Of a stretch of DNA of 64,000 nucleotides, positions 55,854 through 64,000 are shown one piece after another; the first letter of the stretch is position 1; every line of letters begins with the position of its first letter. Source of the DNA: Lysobacter oculi (lineage in GTDB: Bacteria > Pseudomonadota > Gammaproteobacteria > Xanthomonadales > Xanthomonadaceae). The stretch lies in the NCBI RefSeq assembly GCF_003293695.1, contig NZ_CP029556.1, positions 692,001-756,000 of the forward strand, given 5' to 3'. The translations under genes were made by a program, and so were the position numbers. The notes below the pieces were generated by a model. The model made no database searches and had not been told where the DNA came from. It was given only the letters and a program-made list of their open reading frames with translations.

Positions 55854-56323
55854 CAGGGCGTGGCCGCCGGTGCGGGCTTGGCGTCATCCACCCCGTGCTT
55901 CTGGTGCGCCGCGCCCATCTTGTCGGCGACTTCCTTCGGCATGTACGTCTCGTCGTGCTTGGCCAGCACCTGCTCGGCGACGAACACGTCGCCCTTCATC
56001 GCGCCGGTGGCGATCACCGCCTGCTTCTCGCGGAACAGGTCGGGGAGGATGCCGGTATAGACCACCGGCAAACGGGCATCGCCGTCATCGACCACGAAAT
56101 GCGCTTCCATCGAACCGGTCGCGCGCTTGAACGAATGCTCGGCCACCATCCCGCCCAGGCGGAAACGCGCCTTGCCGCCGGCTTCGCCGCGCAGCACTTC
56201 GCTGGGCGTGTAGAGGTAGGCGACGTTGCGCTGCAGCGCCATCGACAACAGGGTGATGGCGAGCGCGGCGGCGGCCACGATCAGCAGCACGACCATCAGG
56301 CGGCGCTTGCGGGTGGGGTTCAT
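55853..56323 (-). CDS. ccmE: haem chaperone CcmE
   Basis: Periplasmic chaperone that binds haem covalently and delivers it to CcmF. 156 residues. N-terminal membrane anchor ([19 protein letters not shown]), an OB-fold core ([18 protein letters not shown]), and the haem-binding His-x4-Tyr in [14 protein letters not shown] near the C-terminus. The flexible tail ends AKPAPAATP. Start at 56323, overlapping ccmD by 4 bases. Confidence 0.96.
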   Translation of the reverse strand: MNPTRKRRLMVVLLIVAAAALAITLLSMALQRNVAYLYTPSEVLRGEAGGKARFRLGGMVAEHSFKRATGSMEAHFVVDDGDARLPVVYTGILPDLFREKQAVIATGAMKGDVFVAEQVLAKHDETYMPKEVADKMGAAHQKHGVDDAKPAPAATP

Positions 56324-56481
56324 CGGGTTTCTCCTTGGCCGGCGCGGGCGGCACGGCGGCGCGCCAGCATCAGCGCGTTGCGGCGGGCGCGGGCGATGGC
56401 CAGCTTCGGGGCCAGCCAGTCCCACAGCAGCATCACCGCGAAGACCACGTAGGCGGCGATGACGTAGTCGCGATAGCTCAT
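56320..56481 (-). CDS. ccmD: haem exporter protein CcmD
   Basis: Small single-span protein that helps release holo-CcmE from the CcmABC complex. 53 residues: [20 protein letters not shown], then a very basic tail ([20 protein letters not shown]). Such short genes are often missed. The ATG at 56479-56481 overlaps the ccmC stop by 4 bases and the stop overlaps ccmE. Confidence 0.93.
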   Translation of the reverse strand: MSYRDYVIAAYVVFAVMLLWDWLAPKLAIARARRNALMLARRRAARAGQGETR

Positions 56482-57227
56482 GCGCGGCCCTCCGCGTCGC
56501 GGCGGACCCAGTCCTTGCCGGCCTCGCGCGCCAGGTTGTCGGCGCGGGCGCGGGCCAGCAGCGAACCGACGAACCAGACATGCGTGCCGATCACCATGGC
56601 CCAGAGCGGCGCCTGCATCGACGGATCCATCGACGACTGGCCGAACATCTTGATCGTCTGGCCCTGGTGCAGCGAGTTCCACCACACCACGGAATAGCGG
56701 ATCACCGGCAGCAGCACAACGCCCACGACCGCGAGCAGGCCGGCGGCACGCGCGGCGGCGCGGCGGTCCTCGATGGCGGCATACAGGCCGATCACGCCGA
56801 GGTACATGAAAAGGAGGATGAGTTCGGTGGTCAGGCGCGGGTCCCAGTCCCACCAGGTGCCCCACATCGGCTTGCCCCAGATCGCGCCGGTGACCAGCGT
56901 GACGAGGGTGAAGGCGGCGCCGGGCGCGGCGCAGGCCATGGCCAGGATCTCGCACAGCTTGATCCGCCAGATCAGCGCGATGGCCGAATAGATGGCCATG
57001 CCGGCAAAGATGCCCATGCTCATCCAGGCGGCGGGCACGTGGATGTAGAGGATGCGGAAGCTGTCGCCCTGCTGGTAGTCGGAGGGCACGTTGAACAGCG
57101 CGCCCCAGAGCCCGTAGAGCATGATCGCCAGCCCGATGCCGTAGCACCACGGCGCCCAGCGCGCGGCGAAGCGGTCGAAGTAGGGGGGCGAGCCGAGTTG
57201 GTGGAACCAGCGGACGAGGGGATTCAT
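56478..57227 (-). CDS. ccmC: haem exporter protein CcmC
   Basis: Membrane protein that presents haem to CcmE. 249 residues, six helices. The tryptophan-rich motif is [18 protein letters not shown], and periplasmic His residues occur in [14 protein letters not shown]. First gene of the ccmCDEF-dsbE-ccmHI run; 166 bases separate it from the azurin gene upstream. Confidence 0.97.
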   Translation of the reverse strand: MNPLVRWFHQLGSPPYFDRFAARWAPWCYGIGLAIMLYGLWGALFNVPSDYQQGDSFRILYIHVPAAWMSMGIFAGMAIYSAIALIWRIKLCEILAMACAAPGAAFTLVTLVTGAIWGKPMWGTWWDWDPRLTTELILLFMYLGVIGLYAAIEDRRAAARAAGLLAVVGVVLLPVIRYSVVWWNSLHQGQTIKMFGQSSMDPSMQAPLWAMVIGTHVWFVGSLLARARADNLAREAGKDWVRRDAEGRA

Positions 57228-57344
57228 TGAACGGATCGGGCAGGGGCCGCGAGACTCGGCGGCCGGGCGCGGCAGGCCGCGTCGTCAGGGGGCCAAGGAT
57301 AACAGCCGTGCCGATGGGCCGGCGGTGGGCGGCATCCCAAGTAA

Positions 57345-57374
57345 CGACGCCCGCGCGGTGAGGCGCGGGCGTCG
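57345..57374 (-). terminator. hairpin after azurin gene
   Basis: A 12-base-pair perfect stem CGACGCCCGCGC/GCGCGGGCGTCG with a 6-base loop, 20 bases past the azurin stop. Only a weak T-rich stretch follows, so termination efficiency is uncertain, but it separates azurin from ccmC. Confidence 0.6.
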
Positions 57375-57393
57375 CGTGGCAGAGCCGGACGTC

Positions 57394-57963
57394 TTACTTG
57401 ACGGTCAGCGTGCCGTTCATCAGGGCCGAGTGGCCCGGGAAGGTGCAGAAGAAGTTGAAGCCGCCGGCGGCGATCTTCGAGACTTCGAACTTGACCGAGG
57501 TGGTCTCGCCGCCACCGACCATGCCGCTGTGGGCGATGATGCGGGTGTCGCCGGCCTTGACGTGGTCGGGCTGCACGGTGGCGCCGTCAGCGGCCACGCC
57601 GTTCATGTCGGCAGCCGAAGCGACGACCACGTTATGGCCCATCGCGGCGACCGGCATCTTGCCGGTGTGCTTCAGGTTGATGGTGAACTCGGTGCAGGAC
57701 TTCGGCACGTCGATGTTCTTGACGTTGTACTGCATGGCGTCGTTGCCTTCGAGGTCGAAGGAGCACTCGCCAGCGGCCGGGGCGGCGGCGGTGTCGGTCG
57801 CGGCGGCATCGGCGGCCGGAGCGGCGGCTTCGGCGGCGGGCGCGGCTTCCGGAGCCGGGGCGGCTTCGGCGGCGGGGGCTTCGGCAGCCGGTTCGGCCGG
57901 CTTGTTGCAGGCGGTCAGGGCCAGCAGGATGGAAGCGGCCAACAGGGTCGAACGAATCTTCAT
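57394..57963 (-). CDS. azu: azurin-type blue copper lipoprotein with Ala/Pro linker
   Basis: Periplasmic type I copper electron carrier. 189 residues. Lipoprotein signal (LLALTACNK), then an about 50-residue Ala/Glu/Pro linker, then the azurin domain. Copper ligands are a His in GHNVVV, and Cys, His and Met in [13 protein letters not shown]; the disulfide Cys in ECSFDLEG and SCTEFTIN are present. The linker and lipid anchor are unlike soluble azurin of Pseudomonas and resemble Neisseria-type lipid-modified azurin. It sits between ccmB and ccmC, with a candidate FNR/ANR box upstream. Confidence 0.95.
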   Translation of the reverse strand: MKIRSTLLAASILLALTACNKPAEPAAEAPAAEAAPAPEAAPAAEAAAPAADAAATDTAAAPAAGECSFDLEGNDAMQYNVKNIDVPKSCTEFTINLKHTGKMPVAAMGHNVVVASAADMNGVAADGATVQPDHVKAGDTRIIAHSGMVGGGETTSVKFEVSKIAAGGFNFFCTFPGHSALMNGTLTVK

Positions 57964-58053
57964 CACACACTCCATGGATGGGTTGGGGACATGTCGTTGC
58001 CGGCATGACTGGCCTATTTTCGCGCACTTTGCGTTAGGAAACAGTTGCCACGG

Positions 58054-58067
58054 TTGATTTGGCTCAA
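58054..58067 (-). promoter_or_regulatory. candidate FNR/ANR-type box upstream of azurin
   Basis: TTGATTTGGCTCAA in the plus orientation (TTGAGCCAAATCAA on the minus strand) differs from the TTGAT-N4-ATCAA consensus at one position. It lies 91 bases upstream of the azurin ATG. In Pseudomonas azurin is ANR-controlled; whether this genus has an FNR/ANR protein is not shown in the window. Confidence 0.45.
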
Positions 58068-58089
58068 GCCGGGCGGATTTCGCCCGCGC

Positions 58090-58764
58090 TCACTCGCCGG
58101 TCAGGGCGATCCGCAAGGCGGCGGCGGCGGCCAGCGGGGCGAGGATGGCGGCGGCGGCCAGCCCCGCGCCGAGCATGAGGATGGCACCCGAGGCATCCAG
58201 CCCCTGCGCATCCGCCACCACCGCGCCGGCACCGAACACCAGCACCGGCACGTACAGCGGCAGGGCCAGCAGCGCCAGCAGGATGCCCGCACGCCGCATG
58301 CCCACGGTCAGCGCCGCCACCACCGCGCCGAGCAGGCTGAGCAGCGGCGTGCCCAGCGCCAGCGAGGCCATCAGCAGCGGCAGTTGCGCGCGCGGCAGGT
58401 GCATGAGTTCGGCCAGCAGCGGCACCGCGACGAGCACCGGCAGCGCGGTGGTCAGCCAGTGGCCGAGCACGCGGACCGCCACCAGCCACGACAGCGGCAC
58501 CGGCGCCAGCAGCCACTGGTCGAGGGAGCCGTCTTCGGCGTCGCTGCGGAACAGCGTGTCGAGCGCCAGCATCCCCGACAGCAGCACGGCCAGCCACAGC
58601 ACGGCGGGCGCGACCTTGGCCAACAGGTTGCCGTCGCCGCCCAGCCCGAGCGCGAACAGCACCACCACCAGCAGCGCGAACAGCGCGGGCTGGAAGGCAT
58701 CGCCGCGACGCCGCCAGAGCAGGCGCAGGTCGCGCAGCAACAAAGCGCGTGCAGCGGCGATCAC
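58090..58764 (-). CDS. ccmB: haem exporter permease CcmB
   Basis: Membrane partner of CcmA in the CcmABC transporter that drives holo-CcmE release. 224 residues, six helices. [20 protein letters not shown] at the N-terminus and the [20 protein letters not shown] motif are family signatures. The ATG at 58764 overlaps the ccmA stop by 4 bases. The azurin gene follows after 126 bases. Confidence 0.96.
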   Translation of the reverse strand: MIAAARALLLRDLRLLWRRRGDAFQPALFALLVVVLFALGLGGDGNLLAKVAPAVLWLAVLLSGMLALDTLFRSDAEDGSLDQWLLAPVPLSWLVAVRVLGHWLTTALPVLVAVPLLAELMHLPRAQLPLLMASLALGTPLLSLLGAVVAALTVGMRRAGILLALLALPLYVPVLVFGAGAVVADAQGLDASGAILMLGAGLAAAAILAPLAAAAALRIALTGE

Positions 58765-59417
58765 GCGAGCGGCTCCAGCGGGGCGCGCGTCATCACCAGT
58801 TCGCGGGTGCGGACCGGCGGGGCGGCGTACGCGCCATGCGTGGTGACCAGGGTGGCGCCGCCGTCATCGAGGTGGCCGACGATGAGCTGGTTCACCAGCG
58901 CGATGCCGTCCAGGTCCAGGTTGGCGTAGGGCTCGTCGAGCAGCCACAGCGGCGCCGGCGACAGCCACATCCGCGCCAGCGACAGGCGCTTCTTCTGCCC
59001 GGCCGAGAGCGTGCGCGCCGGGCTGTCCTCGTAGCCGGCCAGGCCGACGCGCGACATCGCCGCCTCGTAGCCGCGCCCGTCGCGACGCCCGTGCAGGGCG
59101 CAGAGGAATTCCAGATTCTCCATCGCCGACAGATCGGCCTTGAACGCCGGCAGGTGGCCCAGGTAGGCGATGGCGCGGGCGCGTGATTCGCGGTCGGCGC
59201 CGTGGCCGGTGACTTCAAGCCGGCCTTCGTCGGCACGCAGCAGGCCGGCGAGGATGCGCAGCAGCGTGGTCTTGCCGACGCCGTTGTCGCCGCGGACCAG
59301 CAGCGCTTCGCCGGCTTCGACCTCGAAATCCAGCGGCCCGAACAACCGTTCCTCGTTGCGCGAGAACGCAAGGCCATGCACGGCGAGCAGGGGCGGTGAA
59401 GGCGGGGAAGACAGCAC
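58761..59417 (-). CDS. ccmA: haem exporter ATP-binding protein CcmA
   Basis: ABC ATPase of cytochrome c maturation system I. 218 residues. Walker [13 protein letters not shown] signature [15 protein letters not shown], Walker [17 protein letters not shown] start at 59415-59417 ([11 protein letters not shown]) gives family length; sequence further upstream in the frame lacks similarity. It is divergent from the aminotransferase gene. Confidence 0.94.
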   Translation of the reverse strand: MLSSPPSPPLLAVHGLAFSRNEERLFGPLDFEVEAGEALLVRGDNGVGKTTLLRILAGLLRADEGRLEVTGHGADRESRARAIAYLGHLPAFKADLSAMENLEFLCALHGRRDGRGYEAAMSRVGLAGYEDSPARTLSAGQKKRLSLARMWLSPAPLWLLDEPYANLDLDGIALVNQLIVGHLDDGGATLVTTHGAYAAPPVRTRELVMTRAPLEPLA

Positions 59418-59487
59418 GATGCGGGCGTTTGTGGCGATGCGGCATCTTACCCGTCGCCGCGTACACTGGCCCGTCCCCACACTCGTC

Positions 59488-60639
59488 ATGCGCGCGATGC
59501 AGAGCAAGCTCCCCAAGGTCGGCACCACCATCTTCACTGTCATGTCGCAGCTGGCCGCGCAGCACGGCGCGGTCAATCTGGGCCAGGGCTTCCCCGATTT
59601 CCCGGTGCCCGAGCGGCTGATCGACGCGCTGGACCGCGCGATGCGCGCCGGCCACAACCAGTACGCGATGATGACCGGCACGCCCGCGCTGCGGCAGGCC
59701 ATCGCCGCCAAGACCGAGCGCTGCTACGGCTATCGCCCCGACGCCGATGCCGAGATCACCGTGGCCAGCGGTGCGTCGGAAGCGATCTTCGACGCGGTCC
59801 ACGCGGTGGTGCGAGCGGGCGAGGAAGTCATCGTCCTCGACCCCTGCTACGACTGCTACGAGCCGGCGATCGACCTGGCCGGCGCGCGCGCCGTGCACGT
59901 GCCGCTGGATGCCGAGACCTTCGCGCCCGACTGGCAGAAGGTGCGCGATGCGGTGACGCCGAAGACCCGCATGCTCATCGTCAACACGCCGCACAATCCG
60001 TCCGGCGCGATGCTCGACGCCGCCGACATGCGCGAGATCATCGACATCGTGCAGCAGCACGGCCTGTACCTGATCTCCGACGAGGTCTACGAGCACATCG
60101 TCTACGACGGCGCCCGCCACGAATCCGCCCTGTACTACCCGGAGCTGCGCGAGCGCGCCTTCGTCATCTCGAGTTTCGGCAAGACCTACCACTGCACCGG
60201 CTGGAAGGTCGGTTACGCCATCGCGCCGCCGGCCCTGAGCGCCGAGCTTCGCAAGGTCCACCAATACAACACGTTCTGCACGTTCAACCCGGCGCAGGCG
60301 GCCTTCGCCGAGATGATCGAGGCCGAACCCGAGCATTACGAGGAACTCGGCGCCTTCTACCAAGACAAGCGCGACCGCTTCCGCGAACAGCTGCTGGGCA
60401 CCCGCTTCCGCCCGCTGGCGGTGCCGGGCGGCTATTTCCAGCTGGTCGACTATTCCGCGGTCAGCGATCTGGACGATGTCGAATTCAGCCGCTGGCTCAC
60501 CATCGAGCATGGCGTCACCGGCATCCCGCTGTCGCCGTTCTACGAGACCCCGCCGGCCGGCCAGCGCCTGCTGCGGCTGTGCTTCGCCAAGAACGAGGCG
60601 ACGCTTGATGCCGGCATCGAGCGGCTGGCGCGGCTCTGA
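59488..60639 (+). CDS. PLP-dependent aminotransferase, methionine/glutamine-transaminase-like (YbdL group)
   Basis: 383 residues, class I/II fold. The PLP-binding Lys is in [16 protein letters not shown], the Asp-x-x-Tyr-type pocket in [14 protein letters not shown], and NTPHNPSG and the C-terminal LRLCFAKN supply substrate-binding residues. The group (YbdL/kynurenine aminotransferase III-like) uses methionine or glutamine with 2-oxo acids. An omega-amidase gene 1.4 kb downstream would remove the product 2-oxoglutaramate, which supports a role in methionine salvage. Start ATG 59488, just after a TACACT -10-like box at 59462. Confidence 0.88.
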   Translation: MRAMQSKLPKVGTTIFTVMSQLAAQHGAVNLGQGFPDFPVPERLIDALDRAMRAGHNQYAMMTGTPALRQAIAAKTERCYGYRPDADAEITVASGASEAIFDAVHAVVRAGEEVIVLDPCYDCYEPAIDLAGARAVHVPLDAETFAPDWQKVRDAVTPKTRMLIVNTPHNPSGAMLDAADMREIIDIVQQHGLYLISDEVYEHIVYDGARHESALYYPELRERAFVISSFGKTYHCTGWKVGYAIAPPALSAELRKVHQYNTFCTFNPAQAAFAEMIEAEPEHYEELGAFYQDKRDRFREQLLGTRFRPLAVPGGYFQLVDYSAVSDLDDVEFSRWLTIEHGVTGIPLSPFYETPPAGQRLLRLCFAKNEATLDAGIERLARL

Positions 60640-60742
60640 ACCGCCGCGGCGCCGGGCCCGGAAAGTCGGGCCGGGTGCAGCAAGCCGGGCGTAGTCTGGG
60701 CCGCACATCGAACTTATGGCGCCCTATGGCGTCAAAATCCGC

Positions 60743-62071
60743 ATGAAAACCGTCAATCTGTTCGCGTTCGCCATTGCCCTGGCCGTCACCGGCCTGCTGG
60801 CATGGTTCGCACTGCGGCCGCCGCACCCCGCGCCGGCCCCCACGGAGGCTACGAAGATGAGCGCGGATGCGCAGGTGATCGTGTTCGGCATGGGCTGTTT
60901 CTGGGGCGCCGAGAAGCGCATGGGCGCGATTGACGGCGTGCTGGATGTCGAATCCGGCTACGCTAACGGCGATGCGCCCAAGGTCGGCTACGAGGACGTG
61001 CTGGGCCTGGAACGCGAGATCAAGCGCGGCCGCAGCCAGGCCCGCAACCATGCCGAAGTGGTGAAGGTCACCTTCGACCCGAAGCGCGTGGAGCTGGCGA
61101 CGATCCTCGCCGCGTTCTGGGAGAACCACGACCCGACCCAGGCCGACGGGCAGGGCAACGACATCGGCACCAACTATCGAAGCGCCATCTACACCACCTC
61201 GCCGGCCCAACGCGTGCTGGCCGAACAGACCCGCGACATCTACCAGGCCGCGCTGACCCGCGCCGGCTTCGGGCGCATCGTCACCGAGATCGCGCCGCTC
61301 TCGCACTACAACCGCGCCGAGGAAGACCACCAGGACTACCTCGCCAAGAACCCGAACGGCTACTGCGGGCTGGGCGGCACCGGGGTGAAGTACGCGATGG
61401 CGGGCGCGGGCGGCGCCGGCCATCAACCGCTCGATCCGGCCACGTTGGACGCCGCGCGCCAGCTGGTGGTCTTCGAAGCCGAGACCTGCGCCTACTGCGA
61501 GAAGTTCAAGGCCGACGTGCTGTCGAAGTGGACGTCGGATGTCGCGGTGGCCACCACGCTGTCACCGCAGCCGCCGACCGGCTGGACGCTGGACAAGCCG
61601 CTGCTGGCGACGCCGACGATGGTGCTGTTCGAACAGGGCCGTGAAGTCGCGCGCTACACCGGCTACAACGGCGATGCCAAGGCGTTCTGGAAGTGGCTCG
61701 GCTTCCACCTGCTGACGCCGGAGCAGCAGCGCATCGCCTTCGAGCAGGGCACCGAGCGCCCGGGCAGCGGCGCGCACCTGTACGAGAAGCGCCCAGGCAC
61801 CTATTTCGACCCGATCAGCGGCGCCGCGCTGTTCCGCTCCGACACCAAGTTCGACAGCGCCTGCGGCTGGCCGAGCTTCTTCGACCCGATGCCCGGCGCG
61901 CTGGAAATGCGCGAGGACAACAGCCATGGCATGCATCGCGTGGAAGTGGTCAGCGCGAGTTCCGGCATCCACCTCGGCCATGTGTTCGACGACGGCCCGC
62001 CGCCGACCGGCAAGCGCTATTGCATCAACGGCAACGTGCTGAAATTCGTGCCCGATACGGAGAAGAAGTGA
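60743..62071 (+). CDS. msrAB: membrane-anchored MsrA-thioredoxin-MsrB fusion methionine sulfoxide reductase
   Basis: Repairs both S- and R-methionine sulfoxide. 442 residues from ATG 60743 (60716 is an alternative giving 9 more residues). N-terminal anchor (LFAFAIALAVTGLLAWFAL) predicts an envelope location. MsrA domain: catalytic Cys52 in GMGCFWGAEK. Central domain of about 120 residues, thioredoxin-like with CAYC (Cys249/Cys252) and a cis-Pro ATPTMVLF. MsrB domain: CGWPSFF with Cys374 and catalytic Cys427 in KRYCING; the zinc-binding Cys pairs of many MsrB are absent (FDPISGAALF). The domain order differs from Neisseria PilB (Trx first). ATG of the omega-amidase begins 1 base after its stop. 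Confidence 0.94.
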   Translation: MKTVNLFAFAIALAVTGLLAWFALRPPHPAPAPTEATKMSADAQVIVFGMGCFWGAEKRMGAIDGVLDVESGYANGDAPKVGYEDVLGLEREIKRGRSQARNHAEVVKVTFDPKRVELATILAAFWENHDPTQADGQGNDIGTNYRSAIYTTSPAQRVLAEQTRDIYQAALTRAGFGRIVTEIAPLSHYNRAEEDHQDYLAKNPNGYCGLGGTGVKYAMAGAGGAGHQPLDPATLDAARQLVVFEAETCAYCEKFKADVLSKWTSDVAVATTLSPQPPTGWTLDKPLLATPTMVLFEQGREVARYTGYNGDAKAFWKWLGFHLLTPEQQRIAFEQGTERPGSGAHLYEKRPGTYFDPISGAALFRSDTKFDSACGWPSFFDPMPGALEMREDNSHGMHRVEVVSASSGIHLGHVFDDGPPPTGKRYCINGNVLKFVPDTEKK

Positions 62072-62869
62072 ATGGGTGATCTGCGCGTCTCGCTGGTGCA
62101 GGGCGACACCCGCTGGCACGACCCGGCGGCCAACCGCGAGTACTACGGCGGGCTGATCGCGCCGCTGCACGGCCGCACCGACCTCATCATCCTGCCGGAG
62201 ACCTTCACCAGCGGCTTCTCCAACGATGCGGTGAGCCGCGCCGAAGGCATGGACGGCGAGACCGTCGCGTGGATGCGCGAGCAGGCGGCGAAACTCGATG
62301 CCGCGATCATCGGCAGCGTGCAGTTGAAGGTGGGCGATGCGGTCTACAACCGGCTCATCTTCGCCACGCCCGATGGCGGCCTGCAGCATTACGACAAGCG
62401 CCATCTCTTCACCTTTGCCGGTGAACACGAGCGCTACGCCGCCGGCAGCGATCGTCTGAGCGTGGACTGGCGTGGCTGGCGGATCTGCCCGCTGGTCTGC
62501 TACGACCTGCGCTTCCCGGTGTTCGCGCGCAACCGTTTCGATGTCGAACGCGAAGGCGCGCCGGACTACGACCTGCTGGTTTTCGTGGCCAACTGGCCGG
62601 CGGCACGTGCGTATCCGTGGAAGACGCTGCTGCGGGCGCGGGCCATCGAGAACCTCTGCTACGTGGCCGGCGTGAACCGCGTCGGCACCGATGGCAACGG
62701 ACTGGATTACGCCGGCGACAGCGCGGTCATCGACTTCCTCGGCCACCCGGTGAGCGAGGACGGCCCGGCGGAACTGGTGACCACCACCACGCTGCAGGCA
62801 GACGAATTGCGGAAGCATCGCGAGCGGTTCCCGGCGATGCGCGACGCGGACGCCTTCGAGCTGCGCTGA
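62072..62869 (+). CDS. omega-amidase/carbon-nitrogen hydrolase (YafV/NIT2-like)
   Basis: Nitrilase-superfamily amidase, likely hydrolysing 2-oxoglutaramate or 2-oxosuccinamate. 265 residues. The catalytic triad is visible: Glu in LPETFTSGF, Lys in HYDKRHLFTFAG and Cys in PLVCYDLRFPVF. The group partners glutamine transaminases, which matches the aminotransferase two genes upstream. The ATG lies directly after the Msr stop, indicating cotranscription. Confidence 0.93.
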   Translation: MGDLRVSLVQGDTRWHDPAANREYYGGLIAPLHGRTDLIILPETFTSGFSNDAVSRAEGMDGETVAWMREQAAKLDAAIIGSVQLKVGDAVYNRLIFATPDGGLQHYDKRHLFTFAGEHERYAAGSDRLSVDWRGWRICPLVCYDLRFPVFARNRFDVEREGAPDYDLLVFVANWPAARAYPWKTLLRARAIENLCYVAGVNRVGTDGNGLDYAGDSAVIDFLGHPVSEDGPAELVTTTTLQADELRKHRERFPAMRDADAFELR

Positions 62870-62872
62870 GGC

Positions 62873-63439
62873 TCAATCGCGGCAGACGAACTCGCCGGCT
62901 TCCGGCGTGAGGCGGTAGAAGGCCATCTTGCGGTAGCTCCAGCGGTGGCAGCTGCCATCGGCGGTGAGCATCCACGCATGAGTCGATGCCCTGCCGGAGA
63001 GTCCGCGCAGCGACGTCCACAAGGTCCGGGTCGAATACGCTTCGGCGCCGGCCTCGCGCAGCGCGGCATGCATGGCGTAGCTGCGGACCATTTCGCCGGA
63101 GAACAGCGGCAGCCAGACGAAGGCTGCGAGCAGCATCCAGCGGCTGGCGAGCACGGGGAAGCGCGGCGCCCACCGAAGCGACATCCCCAACCCAATGGCG
63201 AACAGCAGCACGGTCAGCACGAAGACGCGCATCGCGAACGCCGGGAACACCACTGACAGCGCGACCCCGAAGAACGGCATCGCCAGCGGGCAGACCCATT
63301 GCATCGTGCCGGCGGTGAGGCCGTAGGCCAGCGCCACCTGCAGCGCATAGGCGAAGTGCAGGCAGAGCAGTTGGCCGCACAGGCTGCGTGCGGTCGTGGC
63401 GCGGCTTGGGGCGCGCGCATCCCGGTCATCCATCGACAT
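62873..63439 (-). CDS. hypothetical membrane protein
   Basis: 188 residues with three to four predicted membrane helices: FAYALQVALAYGLTAG, then WVCPLAMPFFGVALSVV with FAMRVFVLTVLLFAIGLG, and LLAAFVWLPLFSG. The C-terminal part (SLRGLSGRASTHAWMLTADG, CHRWSYRKMAFYRL, ending EFVCRD) is soluble. No family recognised. ATG at 63439; a single minus-strand gene that converges on the omega-amidase gene with a gap of only 3 bases. Confidence 0.65.
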   Translation of the reverse strand: MSMDDRDARAPSRATTARSLCGQLLCLHFAYALQVALAYGLTAGTMQWVCPLAMPFFGVALSVVFPAFAMRVFVLTVLLFAIGLGMSLRWAPRFPVLASRWMLLAAFVWLPLFSGEMVRSYAMHAALREAGAEAYSTRTLWTSLRGLSGRASTHAWMLTADGSCHRWSYRKMAFYRLTPEAGEFVCRD

Positions 63440-63529
63440 CCCTGTATCCCGTGGCTGGAAGCGTGCGGGCAGGGTGGGCGGTGCGTGCGTGGGGAGGATG
63501 CGGCGCCGGTGCGCTGCGGGTGAAGCGGA

Positions 63530-64000
63530 CTATTTGGCCGCTGCGATGGCCGGCGTGATGCAGGCCGGCACCGGATAGCGATGCGCGTCGATGCCGTCGC
63601 GGGTGGCGATGATCGGGCGCTGGCGGGCATCCAGCCAGGGCAGGTCGCGCGGCCACCACGGCGCGGTCGCATCGCCCGGTTCCCACGGCACGCCGGGGCG
63701 CGGCGTGGCGATGTTCACACCCTGGCAGGCGGCGGCCGCCAGCGTGCGTTCGCCGGGTTCGGTCCAGCCGTGCGGGGCCAGGTTGAACAGCGCCCAATGC
63801 ACCGGGATGAAGGTACGTCCGCGCACCCAGCGATGTGCCAGCACCGCCTGTTCCGGGCCGGCGTGCCAGTCCGGCCACTGCCAGTTGTACTGGCCGGACT
63901 CGATCAGGGTGACGTCGAACGGGCCGAAACGGCGGCCGATCTCCTGCATCGCGTCGAGCAGACCGGTGTCGCCGGAATACCAGGCGCGATGCTTCGGCCC
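63530..64000 (-). CDS. metallo-beta-lactamase-fold hydrolase, NAPE-PLD/UlaG-like (5' end outside window)
   Basis: Only the C-terminal about 157 residues lie in the window; the frame runs in from the right edge. The YSGDTG metal-site motif near 63950-63980 and the family-typical stretch PVHWALFNLAPHGWTEPGER (with His and the WTEP motif) identify the NAPE-PLD-like MBL group. ESGQYNWQWPDWHAGPEQAV is another conserved block. The zinc-binding HxHxDH motif is expected upstream, out of view. Substrate unknown; some bacterial members hydrolyse phospholipids or lactones. It ends at 63530, 90 bases from the membrane protein gene. Confidence 0.85.
   Translation of the reverse strand, partial: GPKHRAWYSGDTGLLDAMQEIGRRFGPFDVTLIESGQYNWQWPDWHAGPEQAVLAHRWVRGRTFIPVHWALFNLAPHGWTEPGERTLAAAACQGVNIATPRPGVPWEPGDATAPWWPRDLPWLDARQRPIIATRDGIDAHRYPVPACITPAIAAAK

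Overview
The window is about 64 kb of GC-rich chromosome from a gammaproteobacterium of the Xanthomonadaceae/Lysobacteraceae type (Luteimonas, Lysobacter, Thermomonas or Pseudoxanthomonas-like). The assignment is inferred from gene order (tpiA-secG-tRNA-Leu-nuoA-N and rimP-nusA-infB-rbfA-truB-rpsO-pnp), from single-subunit-type NuoC and NuoD, from class III PHA synthase genes and from a MetX-family acyltransferase. No database search was run. There is no phage, insertion sequence, CRISPR array or rRNA operon. Coding density is very high and no gene-free stretch exceeds about 275 bases.

Layout. 1-1.8 kb: the 3' end of a 2-oxoglutarate/Fe(II) oxygenase, tpiA and secG. 1.85-17 kb: tRNA-Leu(GAG), the complete 14-gene NADH:quinone oxidoreductase operon nuoABCDEFGHIJKLMN, then initiator tRNA-fMet with its own promoter and a strong terminator. 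17-34.6 kb: a block of accessory metabolic and regulatory genes lying between tRNA-fMet and rimP. It holds a lysoplasmalogenase-like protein, a sorbosone-dehydrogenase-like lipoprotein, a small methyltransferase/YkgJ/short-protein operon, an aldehyde dehydrogenase + GMC oxidoreductase + GntP-type permease operon, a divergent TonB receptor, a symporter-fused hybrid sensor kinase, a Sel1-repeat protein, a LuxR-type response regulator broken by a one-base frameshift, and a 3-hydroxybutyrate oligomer hydrolase. 34.6-43.7 kb: the translation/RNA block rimP-nusA-infB-rbfA-truB-rpsO-pnp, with a leader attenuator before rimP and a separate rpsO promoter.

43.8-50.1 kb: a MarR regulator, dinB, pssA, the PHA synthase pair phaE-phaC with a co-transcribed lipoprotein, a PspC-domain protein, a small membrane protein and tRNA-Leu(CAA). 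50.1-52 kb: a thiol dioxygenase and a MetX-family acyltransferase. 52-59.4 kb: the whole cytochrome c maturation system I on the minus strand, split into ccmAB and ccmCDEF-dsbE-ccmHI by an azurin gene. 59.5-62.9 kb: a methionine-type aminotransferase, a membrane-anchored MsrA-thioredoxin-MsrB fusion and an omega-amidase, together suggesting sulfur amino acid repair and salvage. 62.9-64 kb: a small membrane protein and the 3' part of a metallo-beta-lactamase-fold hydrolase.

Themes. Complex I, cytochrome c maturation and azurin point to a respiratory organism. phaEC, the 3-hydroxybutyrate oligomer hydrolase, the GntP-type permease and the symporter-linked kinase suggest storage and use of short-chain hydroxy acids. 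The most notable observations are the separation of tRNA-fMet from rimP, the frameshifted response regulator, the lysine-rich tail on PhaE, the three-domain Msr fusion, and the azurin gene with a candidate FNR/ANR box inside the ccm cluster.
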